From: Peteryoungia rhizophila
GTDB taxonomy: Bacteria > Pseudomonadota > Alphaproteobacteria > Rhizobiales > Rhizobiaceae
Direction: 5' to 3'
Assembly: GCF_004912145.1 (NCBI RefSeq)
Contig: NZ_STGT01000003.1
Coordinates: 248,001 to 312,000 of the forward strand
DNA: 64,000 nucleotides
In this document: positions 28,949 to 38,027 of the stretch, piece by piece
Numbering within the stretch: the stretch's first letter is position 1
How the letters are laid out: the number at the start of each line of letters is the position of its first letter
Translations under genes and position numbers: made by a program
The notes under the pieces: generated by a model
Database searches by the model: none
What the model was told of the DNA's origin: nothing
Seen by the model: only the letters and a program-made list of their open reading frames with translations

Positions 28949-30397
28949 ATGCCCGACACCCAATCCAAGACAGTCATCCTCTGGTTCCGCAAGGATCTCC
29001 GGCTTTCCGATCATGCCGCGCTGGCGACGGCGGCGACCGAGGGGTTCCATATCCTGCCCGTCTATATCCGTGAACCGGAAGAGGCGGCGACCGGCCCGCT
29101 GGGGGCCGCGCAGGCATGGTGGCTGCATCATTCGCTCAAGGCCTTAGACGCTTCTCTCGAAGGCCTCGGCTCGCGCCTGATCCTGCGCAGTGGCCCTGCC
29201 GAAACAGTGCTCACCGAGCTGATCGCCGAGACCGGTGCCTCGACCGTGTTCTGGAACCGCCGCTACGACCCTTCGGGCATTGCCGTCGACAAGGCGCTGA
29301 AGGCCAAACTCATCACAGACGGCATCGAAGTGCGCACCTTTGCCGGGCAGATCCTGCATGAGCCGAGCAAGCTGAAGACCGGTGCGGGCGGCCATTTCCG
29401 CGTCTATACCCCGTTCTGGAAGGCGCTGGACGGATCCGGCGAACCGCCCGAGCCGATCCCCGCGCCGAAGCATCTCTCCGCGCCCGACCAGTGGCCGCAG
29501 AGCGAGGTGCTCGACAGCTGGTCGCTGCTGCCAACCAGGCCGAACTGGGCGAAGGGCTTCGAAGGCGAATGGCAGCCGGGCGAAACGGGGGCAAAGAACC
29601 GACTGGCAGACTTCGTCGAGACGGGTCTCAAGGGCTATCGAACCCGCCGTGACTTTCCCGGCGAAGCGCATGTCTCGATGCTTTCGCCGCATCTGGCGCT
29701 CGGCGAAATCTCGCCGGCGACCCTTTGGCATGCGACGCGCGGGCTGTCCGACGACTATTCCAGCGAAGACTATATCCATTTCCGCAAGGAAGTCGTCTGG
29801 CGCGACTTCTCCTATCACCTGCTCTTTCATTTCCCGGATCTCGCGACAAAAAACTGGAACGACAAGTTCGACACCTTCCCCTGGCGCGACGCGCCGGACC
29901 TGCTGGAGAAGTGGCAACGCGGCCAGACGGGCTATCCGATCGTCGATGCCGGCATGCGCCAGCTCTGGCAGACCGGCTGGATGCACAATCGCGTCCGCAT
30001 GATCGTCGCCTCCTTCCTGATCAAGGATCTCTTGATCGACTGGCGCGAAGGCGAGCGCTGGTTCCGCGACACGCTGGTCGATGCCGACCCAGCGTCCAAT
30101 GCCGCCAGCTGGCAATGGGTCGCCGGCTCCGGCGCAGACGCCGCCCCCTTCTTCCGCATCTTCAACCCGATCACCCAGGGTGAGAAATTCGACCCCGAAG
30201 GCCACTATGTCCGCCGCTTCGTGCCGGAGTTGAAGGCCATGCCGGACAAGTTCCTGCACAAGCCCTTCGAGGCGCCGCTGCTGGTGCTCAAGGAAGCGGG
30301 GGTGAGACTCGGCGAGACCTATCCCAAGCCGATCGTCGATCATGGCAAGGCAAGGGATGTGGCGATGACGGCGTTTCAGGGGTTGAAGGAGGAGTGA
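28949..30397 (+). CDS. phrB: Deoxyribodipyrimidine photolyase
   Basis: Light-dependent CPD photolyase, 482 aa. An N-terminal Rossmann antenna domain (VILWFRKDLRLSDHAAL) precedes the C-terminal FAD-binding helical domain, which has TGYPIVDAGMRQLWQTGWMHNR-type sequence and ASWQWVAGSGADAAP. Both are diagnostic of class I photolyases and close cryptochromes. It is monocistronic. A cryptochrome function cannot be excluded from sequence alone. Confidence 0.94.
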   Translation: MPDTQSKTVILWFRKDLRLSDHAALATAATEGFHILPVYIREPEEAATGPLGAAQAWWLHHSLKALDASLEGLGSRLILRSGPAETVLTELIAETGASTVFWNRRYDPSGIAVDKALKAKLITDGIEVRTFAGQILHEPSKLKTGAGGHFRVYTPFWKALDGSGEPPEPIPAPKHLSAPDQWPQSEVLDSWSLLPTRPNWAKGFEGEWQPGETGAKNRLADFVETGLKGYRTRRDFPGEAHVSMLSPHLALGEISPATLWHATRGLSDDYSSEDYIHFRKEVVWRDFSYHLLFHFPDLATKNWNDKFDTFPWRDAPDLLEKWQRGQTGYPIVDAGMRQLWQTGWMHNRVRMIVASFLIKDLLIDWREGERWFRDTLVDADPASNAASWQWVAGSGADAAPFFRIFNPITQGEKFDPEGHYVRRFVPELKAMPDKFLHKPFEAPLLVLKEAGVRLGETYPKPIVDHGKARDVAMTAFQGLKEE

Positions 30398-30612
30398 ACT
30401 CCTTTGCCCGGCAAGCTGTTAGCGGTGATGGGCAAATCCGCACAAGGAATCACGAAAATCCGGTGCAACCGATAATCGGTTGATATGGCCTCTACTTTAT
30501 CGACCCAAGGGCAAATGTGCGTTAGAGCGCCGAGGCGTTCCGCGCGACCTTTGCGAGTGCGGGACGCTTAGACGCACTCGTCGCCCCATATCCTGGCAAG
30601 AGACCGAAAAGC

Positions 30613-31017
30613 ATGCATTTTACAAATCTGGTATCGCCCCTCGCCCTGGCGTCACTGACAACCGCCTTCGCAACACCAGTTCTCGCAAACGACCTACTCC
30701 CGATCGATCAGGGACGTTACGTTCAATCCCAGCATGAGTGTAGCGATCCGAAAGGTTCGATGCTGTTCATTTATGACGGAGAGGGTGTGAAGAGCGGCAA
30801 AACCAGCTGCACACTGAGCAACGTGACCCATTCCGGAAACGTCTACCAGTTCGACGAGAGCTGCGCCTATTATCATCGCGCCTGGAGCATCCTCCCGACA
30901 ACCGTCACGGACTACAAGAGCCGACTGGAGGTGCTCAACCAACGGGAATTCTTGTTGAAGCGCGAGAATGAAAATCTCGAAATGACCGATCAATACCGCT
31001 GGTGCTCTGCCAAATAG
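30613..31017 (+). CDS. Secreted four-cysteine protein, unknown
   Basis: 134 residues with an N-terminal signal peptide ending VLA-ND (about residue 26). The mature part has four cysteines (43, 66, 84, 131), consistent with two disulfides in a small periplasmic fold. No family recognised. The AT-richer codon use differs mildly from phrB next door. A CGAGTGCG/CGCACTCG hairpin lies at 30554-30580 in its upstream region. Confidence 0.65.
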   Translation: MHFTNLVSPLALASLTTAFATPVLANDLLPIDQGRYVQSQHECSDPKGSMLFIYDGEGVKSGKTSCTLSNVTHSGNVYQFDESCAYYHRAWSILPTTVTDYKSRLEVLNQREFLLKRENENLEMTDQYRWCSAK

Positions 31018-31276
31018 GCTGGGGTCTCAAAGAGTAGGGGCGCCACCTGTCGCGTCGAGCAGTGCCCCTCCCCGAACGCATTTTCCCTCCCCCTGCCTCA
31101 CCGCGAAAAGCCATTCCTTGCCATTCGCTGCCGCCAGGCGGAAAAGACCGGTTCATGTTCCGCGCTGACCGCCGTCCGCATAATCTTGTCCAGAAGGACA
31201 AAATTGCGGGACTTCCCGGTTTTCTTCCCCGCGCATTTGGTTCTAGTGTCCGCGTCAGACAAAAAAGGCAGGCATC

Positions 31277-32314
31277 ATGGCATTCCACCCCTCCGTGCTC
31301 GAGGCGATCGGCAACACGCCCCTCATCCGGCTGAAAGGCGCCTCGCAGGCGACCGGCTGCACCATTCTCGGCAAGGCCGAATTCCTCAATCCCGGCCAGT
31401 CGGTCAAGGATCGCGCGGCCCTCTTCATCATCCGTGATGCCGAGCGGCGCGGGTTGCTTCGTCCCGGCGGCGTGATCGTCGAGGGCACGGCCGGCAATAC
31501 CGGCATCGGGTTGACGCTGGTCGCCAAGGCGCTCGGCTATCGCACGGTGATCGTCATCCCGGAAACCCAGAGCCAGGAGAAGAAGGACGCGCTGAAGCTG
31601 CTCGGCGCCGAGCTCGTCGAAGTGCCGGCGGTGCCTTACAAGAACCCGAACAACTATGTGAAGATCTCGGGCCGCCTTGCCGCCCAGCTTGCAAAGAGCG
31701 AGCCCAACGGCGCGATCTGGGCGAACCAGTTCGACAACACCGTCAACCGCGACGCCCATATCGAAACGACGGCGAAGGAAATATTCGAGCAGACCGGCGG
31801 GGCCGTCGACGGCTTCATCTGCGCGGTCGGCTCGGGCGGCACGCTCGCGGGCACCGGCATCGGCCTTCGCAATAGGAAGCCCGGCGTTAAGATCGGCATT
31901 GCCGATCCGGAAGGGGCAGCGCTTTACGAATACTACAAGAATGGCGAGCTGAAATCCTCGGGCTCCTCGATCACCGAGGGCATCGGCCAGGGTCGCATCA
32001 CTGCGAACCTCGAAGGCTTCAAGCCCGATTTCGCCTACCAGATCCCCGATTCCGAAGCGCTCGACATCGTCTTCGACCTCGTCGAGAACGAGGGCCTCTG
32101 CCTCGGCGGCTCTTCGGGCATCAACATTGCCGGTGCCATGCGGCTGGCAAAAGATCTCGGCCCGGGCCACACGATCGTGACGATCCTCTGCGACTACGGC
32201 AACCGCTATCAGTCGAAGCTGTTTAACCCGGACTTTCTCCGCTCCAAGAACCTGCCGATCCCGGCCTGGCTCGAAAAGCGCGCTGACTTCGACCTGCCCT
32301 TCGAGACCGTCTGA
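31277..32314 (+). CDS. cysK: Cysteine synthase-family PLP enzyme
   Basis: PLP-dependent beta-replacement enzyme of 345 aa that would form cysteine from O-acetylserine and sulfide. IGNTPLIRL, the Schiff-base lysine in GQSVKDRAA, the EGTAGNTGIGL phosphate loop and the GSGGTLAGTG glycine loop are present. It differs from CysK/CysM in its long C-terminal region and is followed by alaX and a sulfurtransferase. It may therefore serve a specific sulfur or desulfhydration route; exact specificity is uncertain. Confidence 0.88.
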   Translation: MAFHPSVLEAIGNTPLIRLKGASQATGCTILGKAEFLNPGQSVKDRAALFIIRDAERRGLLRPGGVIVEGTAGNTGIGLTLVAKALGYRTVIVIPETQSQEKKDALKLLGAELVEVPAVPYKNPNNYVKISGRLAAQLAKSEPNGAIWANQFDNTVNRDAHIETTAKEIFEQTGGAVDGFICAVGSGGTLAGTGIGLRNRKPGVKIGIADPEGAALYEYYKNGELKSSGSSITEGIGQGRITANLEGFKPDFAYQIPDSEALDIVFDLVENEGLCLGGSSGINIAGAMRLAKDLGPGHTIVTILCDYGNRYQSKLFNPDFLRSKNLPIPAWLEKRADFDLPFETV

Positions 32315-32334
32315 CATTTTTTGAAAGCACTGCC

Positions 32335-33066
32335 ATGACCACCATCGCTCTCTACCGCGACGATTTCTATCTCTCGACGGCGGAGGCGGTGGTGACTTCG
32401 GTGCATGAAGACGGCGCGGTCGAACTCGACCAGACCTGCTTTTATGCAGCCTCCGGCGGCCAGCCTGGTGATACCGGTTTCTTCGAACGCGAAGACGGCA
32501 GCCGCATCCAGCTTGGCGAAACGCGCCACGGCGCCGCCAAGGATATCATCCTGCACCGCCCTCTCGACGGTGAGCCTCTGCCCTCCGTCGGCGAAAAGCT
32601 CGTCCTGCATGTCGACTGGCAGCGCCGCTACAAGCTGATGCGCATGCACACCGCCTGCCATCTGCTCTCCGTCGTCTGCCCCTATCCGATCACCGGGGCC
32701 GCCGTCGGCGAGGATGAAAGCCGGGTCGACTTCGATATGTCGGAGACGATCGACAAGGATCAGGTGACGTCGGATCTGATGAAACTGGTCGGCGAAAACC
32801 ACCCGGTCACCCTCCAGTGGATCACCGACGACGAGTTGGCGGCCAATCCGGGCATCGTCAAATCCAAGAATGTCCGTCCGCCCGTCGGCCTCGGCCGCGT
32901 TAGCCTTGTCTGCATCGGGGAGAACTCCGACGTTGACAGCCAGCCCTGCGGGGGCACACATGTTTCCGAGACCCAGGAGGTCGGTGCGATTCATATCGCC
33001 AAGATCGAAAAGAAGGGCAAGGAGAACCGCCGGTTCCGCATTCGCTTTGGAACGCCGGAGACCTGA
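32335..33066 (+). CDS. alaX: Alanyl-tRNA editing protein AlaX
   Basis: Free-standing trans-editing hydrolase that clears Ser (or Gly) from mischarged tRNA-Ala, 243 aa. The zinc ligands appear as HTACH (about residues 103-107) and CGGTH. The N-terminal ASGGQPGDTG barrel signature is clear. It lies 20 bases after the cysK-like gene and 28 before the sulfurtransferase, in one apparent operon. Confidence 0.93.
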   Translation: MTTIALYRDDFYLSTAEAVVTSVHEDGAVELDQTCFYAASGGQPGDTGFFEREDGSRIQLGETRHGAAKDIILHRPLDGEPLPSVGEKLVLHVDWQRRYKLMRMHTACHLLSVVCPYPITGAAVGEDESRVDFDMSETIDKDQVTSDLMKLVGENHPVTLQWITDDELAANPGIVKSKNVRPPVGLGRVSLVCIGENSDVDSQPCGGTHVSETQEVGAIHIAKIEKKGKENRRFRIRFGTPET

Positions 33067-33094
33067 GCCTTAAGGAACGCTACGGGAGAAGTGC

Positions 33095-34519
33095 ATGTCC
33101 GGTGAAAGAAGCCGTTTCGTCGTTTCGGCGGATTGGGTCGAAAAGAACCTCGGGTCTCCCGGCTTCAAACTTGTCGATGCCTCGTGGTATCTGCCGGCTC
33201 AGGGGCGCAACGGCGCCGTCGAATATTCCTCCGGCCACATCCCGGGCGCCGTCTTCTTCGACCAGGACGTGATCGCCGACACTACCACGGACCTTCCCCA
33301 TTCCATGCCCTCGCCCGCCTTCTTTGCCCAGGCCGTCGGCCAGCTTGGCATTTCGGCCGAGGACACGATCGTCGTCTATGACGGTCCCGGCTTCTTTTCG
33401 GCGCCCCGTGTCTGGTGGCTGTTCCGCGTCATGGGCGCACGCCGCGTCTATGTGCTCGACGGCGGCATCGACGCCTGGAAGGCCGAAGGGCGCAAACTGG
33501 AAACCGATCTGCCGGAACCGGCCCCGGTGACCTTCGAGGCGCATTTCGACCGGGCAAAGCTCACCTCCTTCGACCAGATGTCAGCGATTGCCGACGAGGG
33601 TGACAGGCAGATCGCCGACGCCCGTCCCGCCAGCCGTTTCACCGGCGAGGAACCCGAACCGCGCGAGGGCATGCGCTCGGGCCATATTCCCGGCGCCCGC
33701 AGCGTGCCGGCTTCCGCCCTGTCGGAGAACGGTCGCCTGAAGGATCTCGCCACCCTGCGCTCGATCTTCACCAATGCCGGCATCGATCTCAACAATCCCG
33801 TCGTCACGAGTTGCGGATCTGGCGTGACGGCAGCCGTCGTCACGCTTGCGCTCGAAAGCCTGGGGCATACCGACAACTCGCTCTATGACGGCTCCTGGTC
33901 GGAATGGGGATCGAAGATGGACACGCCTGTCGTCCGGGGTGCGGCCGAGTTGCTTGGCTCCAAGACCGATGGACCGTTCACCGCCCATGTGACACGCCTG
34001 GAAATGACCGCGCCGCCGAAATCCAGCCTGCCGGTGCCGGTCAACATCCAGACGGCGATCATGCGCACACACGAGATCCCGCTTTCCTTCTACCGCTTCC
34101 TGCATCGCCAGGTCGGCGCACGCTGGCACTGGTACGAGCGGCTTCGCATGCCCGACGACCAGTTGAAGGCAATCATCCACCAGCCGAAGGTGTCGATCTC
34201 GGTTCTCTATGTAAACGGTGCGCCGGCCGGTTTCTACGAACTGTCGCAGGAAGACGACGATCTGGTCGAGCTCTCCTATTTCGGCCTCTTCGAACATGCG
34301 CTGGGGCTGGGCATCGGCAAGTGGTTTCTGCTGCAATGTCTCTATGCCGCCTGGACCAGCAATCCGAAGAAGGTGACGGTCACCACCAACACGCTCGACC
34401 ATCCCCGCGCGCTGCAGCTCTACCAGCAGTTCGGCTTCTCGCCTGTTGGCACCCATGAAGCCCTGGTCGATCCGATGACCGACCAGGAGCTGCTGGCACT
34501 GATCAAGCGCGACGGCTGA
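33095..34519 (+). CDS. sseA: 3-mercaptopyruvate sulfurtransferase fused to a GNAT acetyltransferase
   Basis: A 474-residue fusion. Residues 1 to about 285 are a two-rhodanese 3-mercaptopyruvate sulfurtransferase with catalytic loop CGSGVTA (Cys240). Residues about 304-474 are a GNAT acetyltransferase with an acetyl-CoA-binding loop around HALGLGIGKWFL and the typical NTLDHPRALQLYQQFGF end. The linker 283-303 is open and in frame. An internal ATG at 34004 (Met304) marks what looks like the old GNAT start, with only a poor ribosome site. Either this is a true fusion or an ancestral stop has been lost. It is third in the cysK-alaX-sseA operon. Confidence 0.9.
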   Translation: MSGERSRFVVSADWVEKNLGSPGFKLVDASWYLPAQGRNGAVEYSSGHIPGAVFFDQDVIADTTTDLPHSMPSPAFFAQAVGQLGISAEDTIVVYDGPGFFSAPRVWWLFRVMGARRVYVLDGGIDAWKAEGRKLETDLPEPAPVTFEAHFDRAKLTSFDQMSAIADEGDRQIADARPASRFTGEEPEPREGMRSGHIPGARSVPASALSENGRLKDLATLRSIFTNAGIDLNNPVVTSCGSGVTAAVVTLALESLGHTDNSLYDGSWSEWGSKMDTPVVRGAAELLGSKTDGPFTAHVTRLEMTAPPKSSLPVPVNIQTAIMRTHEIPLSFYRFLHRQVGARWHWYERLRMPDDQLKAIIHQPKVSISVLYVNGAPAGFYELSQEDDDLVELSYFGLFEHALGLGIGKWFLLQCLYAAWTSNPKKVTVTTNTLDHPRALQLYQQFGFSPVGTHEALVDPMTDQELLALIKRDG

Positions 34520-34539
34520 GACCGGACTTTGGGGGGCGC

Positions 34540-35460
34540 TCAGTCCTTCTTCTTGAGCTTCACAGTGCTGACGCCGGCCTCTTCAGAGGTCTCGTCAGCA
34601 CTGTCGTCTTCGGCAACCGCGTCGTCGCCGGTCTCTTCCTCCGCCTGGTTTTCGAACCAGTTGGCAATCAGCCCCGCATGGAAGGCTGCCATCTCGTAGC
34701 AATAGGTGATCTCGCGGTCGCCTTCATACCAGAAGGCGTTTTCCGTGCCGCAGGCCTTGCCCGTCAGCTTGATGCCGTCCTTCAGGTCGTAACCTTCGCC
34801 GAAGACGGTCGCGATCGTCTCCAGCACGTTCGCTGACTTCATGAGATCGGCGAAACCCTGCAGATCCTCATTGCCGGCGGGCTCGTAGGTCACTTCGAAC
34901 TTCGTCTTGCCGCCTTCCTTCATATTGGCGGCAAGAAGGCTCATCCAGCTGTCGCGAGCCCTCTGATATTCGAAGGCGCATTCCTGGCGGCGCTCCTCGG
35001 GGAACTCGAGCGAATCGGCGAACTCCTTGAAGAAGTCAGCATTGGCGCCGGTCATCATGCAGACGATCGCGTAGGCGCGCTGGCGGTCCAGTCCATGGGT
35101 GCCCATGAAGTCGTCTTCCTGCGGGCCATCTTCCTTCGCCTCGTCGAGCAGGAACCAGCCATCGGCGCTGTCCTGCATGGTCGTGTAGAGCTCCTCGTCC
35201 TCGGCGCCGAGCAGAAGCACGGAGGAGAGCGCATCGACGGCATCCTCCTCACGCCCGAGCACCGGCAGGCCGAATTCCGAGACCAGCATGTGACCGGCCT
35301 CGTGAAAGAGGATGAAGATCGCATTGTTGACGACGAATCGCTGCCCCTCCTCGACCTGTTCCTCGGTCAGTTCGGCGGCCCTGACCGCGGCAGACGGCTG
35401 GACGAGACATGCGGCGGCCGACGCCAGCACGACCGCTGCGGCAGACTTAAACGAAATCAT
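34540..35460 (-). CDS. DUF4344 putative secreted metallopeptidase
   Basis: 306-residue exported protein with a Sec signal peptide (about residues 1-29) and an HEAGH zinc-protease motif near residues 54-58 (FILFHEAGHML), as in DUF4344. Four or more cysteines in the mature part and an acidic Glu/Asp-rich tail fit a periplasmic protein. Substrate unknown. It is convergent with the sulfurtransferase fusion. Confidence 0.85.
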   Translation of the reverse strand: MISFKSAAAVVLASAAACLVQPSAAVRAAELTEEQVEEGQRFVVNNAIFILFHEAGHMLVSEFGLPVLGREEDAVDALSSVLLLGAEDEELYTTMQDSADGWFLLDEAKEDGPQEDDFMGTHGLDRQRAYAIVCMMTGANADFFKEFADSLEFPEERRQECAFEYQRARDSWMSLLAANMKEGGKTKFEVTYEPAGNEDLQGFADLMKSANVLETIATVFGEGYDLKDGIKLTGKACGTENAFWYEGDREITYCYEMAAFHAGLIANWFENQAEEETGDDAVAEDDSADETSEEAGVSTVKLKKKD

Positions 35461-35623
35461 GGGAGCCCCTCACCCGAATTTGGATCGCCCATTATCTAGC
35501 CCAGAGGTTAAGCGACAGAGAACCGCCATTTTTGGGAACGCGGGCGCGTGCAGGAATCGGGTGGCGACGAGGGGCAGTGGCGAGGAAGGTGTCGACTGAC
35601 CCAACCAACCACGAGAGGCCTTC

Positions 35624-36121
35624 ATGACATCCGAGATCCGCTTCCTCCCCATGCCCGCCGACGAAGCTGCCGCCTATCGCGCCGGCGCGCCTGATGCCTA
35701 CGGCCTTGCACCCGAACGGCGTCTGTCGCCGGGTGGTTACCCCTGCCGTCACTGCCTCGCCGAAATCGCCGAAGGCGCGCCCTATCTGACGCTCGCCTAT
35801 CGTCCTTTCCCGACGCTCCAGCCCTATGCGGAGACCGGCCCGATCTTCCTGCATGCCGAGGCCTGCCCAGGCTACGAGGCTTCGGACATCCTGCCGCCGA
35901 TGCTGACCAGCCCGGATTACATCGTGCGCGGCTATGGAAACGACAACAGAATCGTCTACGGCAGCGGCGGCGTGGTGGCGACGGAGGCAATCCCCGGGCG
36001 GGCCCGGGAGCTGCTGACCGACCCTGACATCGCCTATCTCCATGTCCGCTCTGCCCGCAACAATTGCTACCAGTGCCGGATCGAACGCGCCGGTGACAGT
36101 CCCGCGATGAATGGTGGCTGA
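35624..36121 (+). CDS. DUF1203 protein
   Basis: 165-residue cytoplasmic protein. The PCRHCLAEIAEG cysteine pair, LHAEACPGYE and the closing SARNNCYQCRIERA segment are hallmarks of DUF1203, a family of unknown function. Clustered Cys/His could bind metal. The next gene starts 76 bases later. Confidence 0.85.
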   Translation: MTSEIRFLPMPADEAAAYRAGAPDAYGLAPERRLSPGGYPCRHCLAEIAEGAPYLTLAYRPFPTLQPYAETGPIFLHAEACPGYEASDILPPMLTSPDYIVRGYGNDNRIVYGSGGVVATEAIPGRARELLTDPDIAYLHVRSARNNCYQCRIERAGDSPAMNGG

Positions 36122-36197
36122 GCGATGGCTTCAGTTGCAATTCATCGGGATCGTGGCATGCCTGTCGTCACAAGACTTCGAAGATGGAGGACATGGC

Positions 36198-36749
36198 ATG
36201 GAAAGACGGATGTTTTTGATGGTGCTGGGTGGCGCGCTGGCTTCACCCGTGGTCGGCTTCGCACAGGAGGCGCCTTCCGAGGACATGATCATGCGCCGAC
36301 TGGACGCAGCACCGCAGCGCCAGATCGCACCGCGGAACCGGGTCACGATCGACGAGTTCAAGCGGCGGCCGGAGCTTCGGCGTCAGGCCCCCTCGATCGA
36401 TATCCAGGCGATCAACTTCGCCACGGGCTCGGCCGACATTCCGCGTTCGGAGTTTCGCAAGGTCCAGCAGATCGCCCGCGCCATGGAGCAACTGCTGCGT
36501 CGCCGGCGCGCCGTTCGCTTCCTCATCGAGGGGCACACGGATGCGGTCGGCTCCGCCTATTCCAACCAGATCCTGTCGGAGCGCCGGGCGGCGTCTCTGA
36601 AAATGGTTCTGGTGCGCGAATTCCGCATTCCGGCCCGGGTGCTGGAGACGGTCGGCTATGGCGAGGACTTTCTGCTGGTCCCCACGGAACGTTCCGAATG
36701 GCGCAACCGACGCGTGACGCTGCGCCGGATCGACGACTTCATCCGCTGA
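36198..36749 (+). CDS. OmpA-family peptidoglycan-binding protein
   Basis: 183-residue exported protein ending in an OmpA C-terminal domain (IEGHTDAVGSAYSNQILSERRA, then GYGEDF). It would bind diaminopimelate in peptidoglycan. GGAGG lies seven bases before the ATG at 36198, which excludes the longer open frame. The N-terminus MERRMFLMVLGG has an RRxFL motif, so Tat rather than Sec export is possible. No outer-membrane barrel or lipobox is seen. Confidence 0.85.
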   Translation: MERRMFLMVLGGALASPVVGFAQEAPSEDMIMRRLDAAPQRQIAPRNRVTIDEFKRRPELRRQAPSIDIQAINFATGSADIPRSEFRKVQQIARAMEQLLRRRRAVRFLIEGHTDAVGSAYSNQILSERRAASLKMVLVREFRIPARVLETVGYGEDFLLVPTERSEWRNRRVTLRRIDDFIR

Positions 36750-36969
36750 CGAACCCTGCGGGCCCGACGTTTAACCCGACGTCGGGTCCGGCCCAACTCG
36801 GCCAGAAGCCGGTTGCGGAATTCGACCGGCTCAAACTGCGCGAGGGCGGCTGGCCGGAAGAACTGGCAATTGACGAGGGTCTGCCGGATGTTATGGCTGG
36901 AGACACGGGGCTAGGCCAACGACGCTCAGATCGTCCTTTGGCAGCGGCTCAAAACGCCAGGAGCCGTTC

Positions 36970-37911
36970 ATGACGACATCACCATCGATGAACGCCCGCG
37001 ACTGGCTCATGCTGACCGTGCTTTCGGTGATCTGGGGTGGGTCCTTCTTCTTCACCGGGATCGCCGTCAGGGAATTGCCACCCTTCACCATCGTCGCAGC
37101 ACGCGTAGGCCTTGCCGCTCTCGCGCTTCTCGTCGGCCTCAAGCTCGCCGGGATCTCCATGCCGCGTGCGCCAAAGATCTGGCTCGCATTCTTCGGCATG
37201 GGACTGCTCAACAACATGATCCCCTTCTCATTGATCGTCTGGGGCCAGGGCCATATCGCCAGCGGCCTCGCCTCTATCCTCAATGCGACGACCCCGCTGT
37301 TCGGGGTCGTGGTGGCGCATCTGCTGACCCGCGACGAGAAGATGACGGGAGGGCGACTTGCCGGGACAATCGTCGGCTTTGCCGGTGTGGCCCTGATGAT
37401 CGGGCCGTCTGCCCTATCCGGCTTCGGCTCGCATCTGATAGCGGAGCTCGCGGTTCTCGGGGCCGCCCTCTCCTATTCCTTCGCCGGCGTGTACGGCCGA
37501 CGTTTCAAGGCGATGGGTATCAATCCGATCGTCACCGCCACCGGCCAGATCTCCGCATCCGCCGTGCTGATGATCCCCATCGCACTCGTCGTCGAACAGC
37601 CGTGGACGCTTGCGGCACCGGGGCTGCCAACAATGGCCGCGCTCGTCGCGATCGCGCTGATCTCGACGGCGCTTGCCTATATCATCTTCTTCCGGATCCT
37701 CGCCTCGGCCGGTGCGACCAACCTGATGCTGGTCACGTTCCTCATTCCGGTGAGTGCCATCCTGCTCGGCTGGCTCTTCCTCGGCGAAGTGCTCGCACCG
37801 CAACACTTCATCGGCATGGCGACCATCGTCGCGGGCCTCGTCCTGATCGACGGCCACCTGCTACGGCGAATGTTCGGTCCGTCGACGCGCGGCGGCTCCC
37901 TGCCAAACTGA
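36970..37911 (+). CDS. EamA/DMT-family transporter
   Basis: 313-residue inner-membrane protein with ten predicted helices arranged as two EamA repeats (about 10-145 and 150-295); the LSVIWGGSFFFTGIAV start is typical. These proteins export amino acids or other small metabolites; the substrate is not deducible. It lies alone between an OmpA-like gene and the convergent ald. Confidence 0.9.
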   Translation: MTTSPSMNARDWLMLTVLSVIWGGSFFFTGIAVRELPPFTIVAARVGLAALALLVGLKLAGISMPRAPKIWLAFFGMGLLNNMIPFSLIVWGQGHIASGLASILNATTPLFGVVVAHLLTRDEKMTGGRLAGTIVGFAGVALMIGPSALSGFGSHLIAELAVLGAALSYSFAGVYGRRFKAMGINPIVTATGQISASAVLMIPIALVVEQPWTLAAPGLPTMAALVAIALISTALAYIIFFRILASAGATNLMLVTFLIPVSAILLGWLFLGEVLAPQHFIGMATIVAGLVLIDGHLLRRMFGPSTRGGSLPN

Positions 37912-37934
37912 GTCTTACCGCTGGACAAAAAAAT

Positions 37935-37960
37935 GGGCCGGCCGATGGGATGGCCGGCCC
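37935..37960 (-). terminator. ald terminator
   Basis: GGGCCGGCC and GGCCGGCCC arms with an 8-nt loop, followed on the minus strand by ATTTTTTTG. Confidence 0.85.
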
Positions 37961-38027
37961 AGATGGCCGCGTTTACACAATACATGCGCGGACCTGACGC
38001 CACGTGAGGCGACCGGAGAGTGCGACC

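Noticed and set aside
36764-36787. Terminator after the OmpA-like gene
   Set aside because: CCCGACG/CGTCGGG can pair, but no T-run follows, so I did not list it as a feature.
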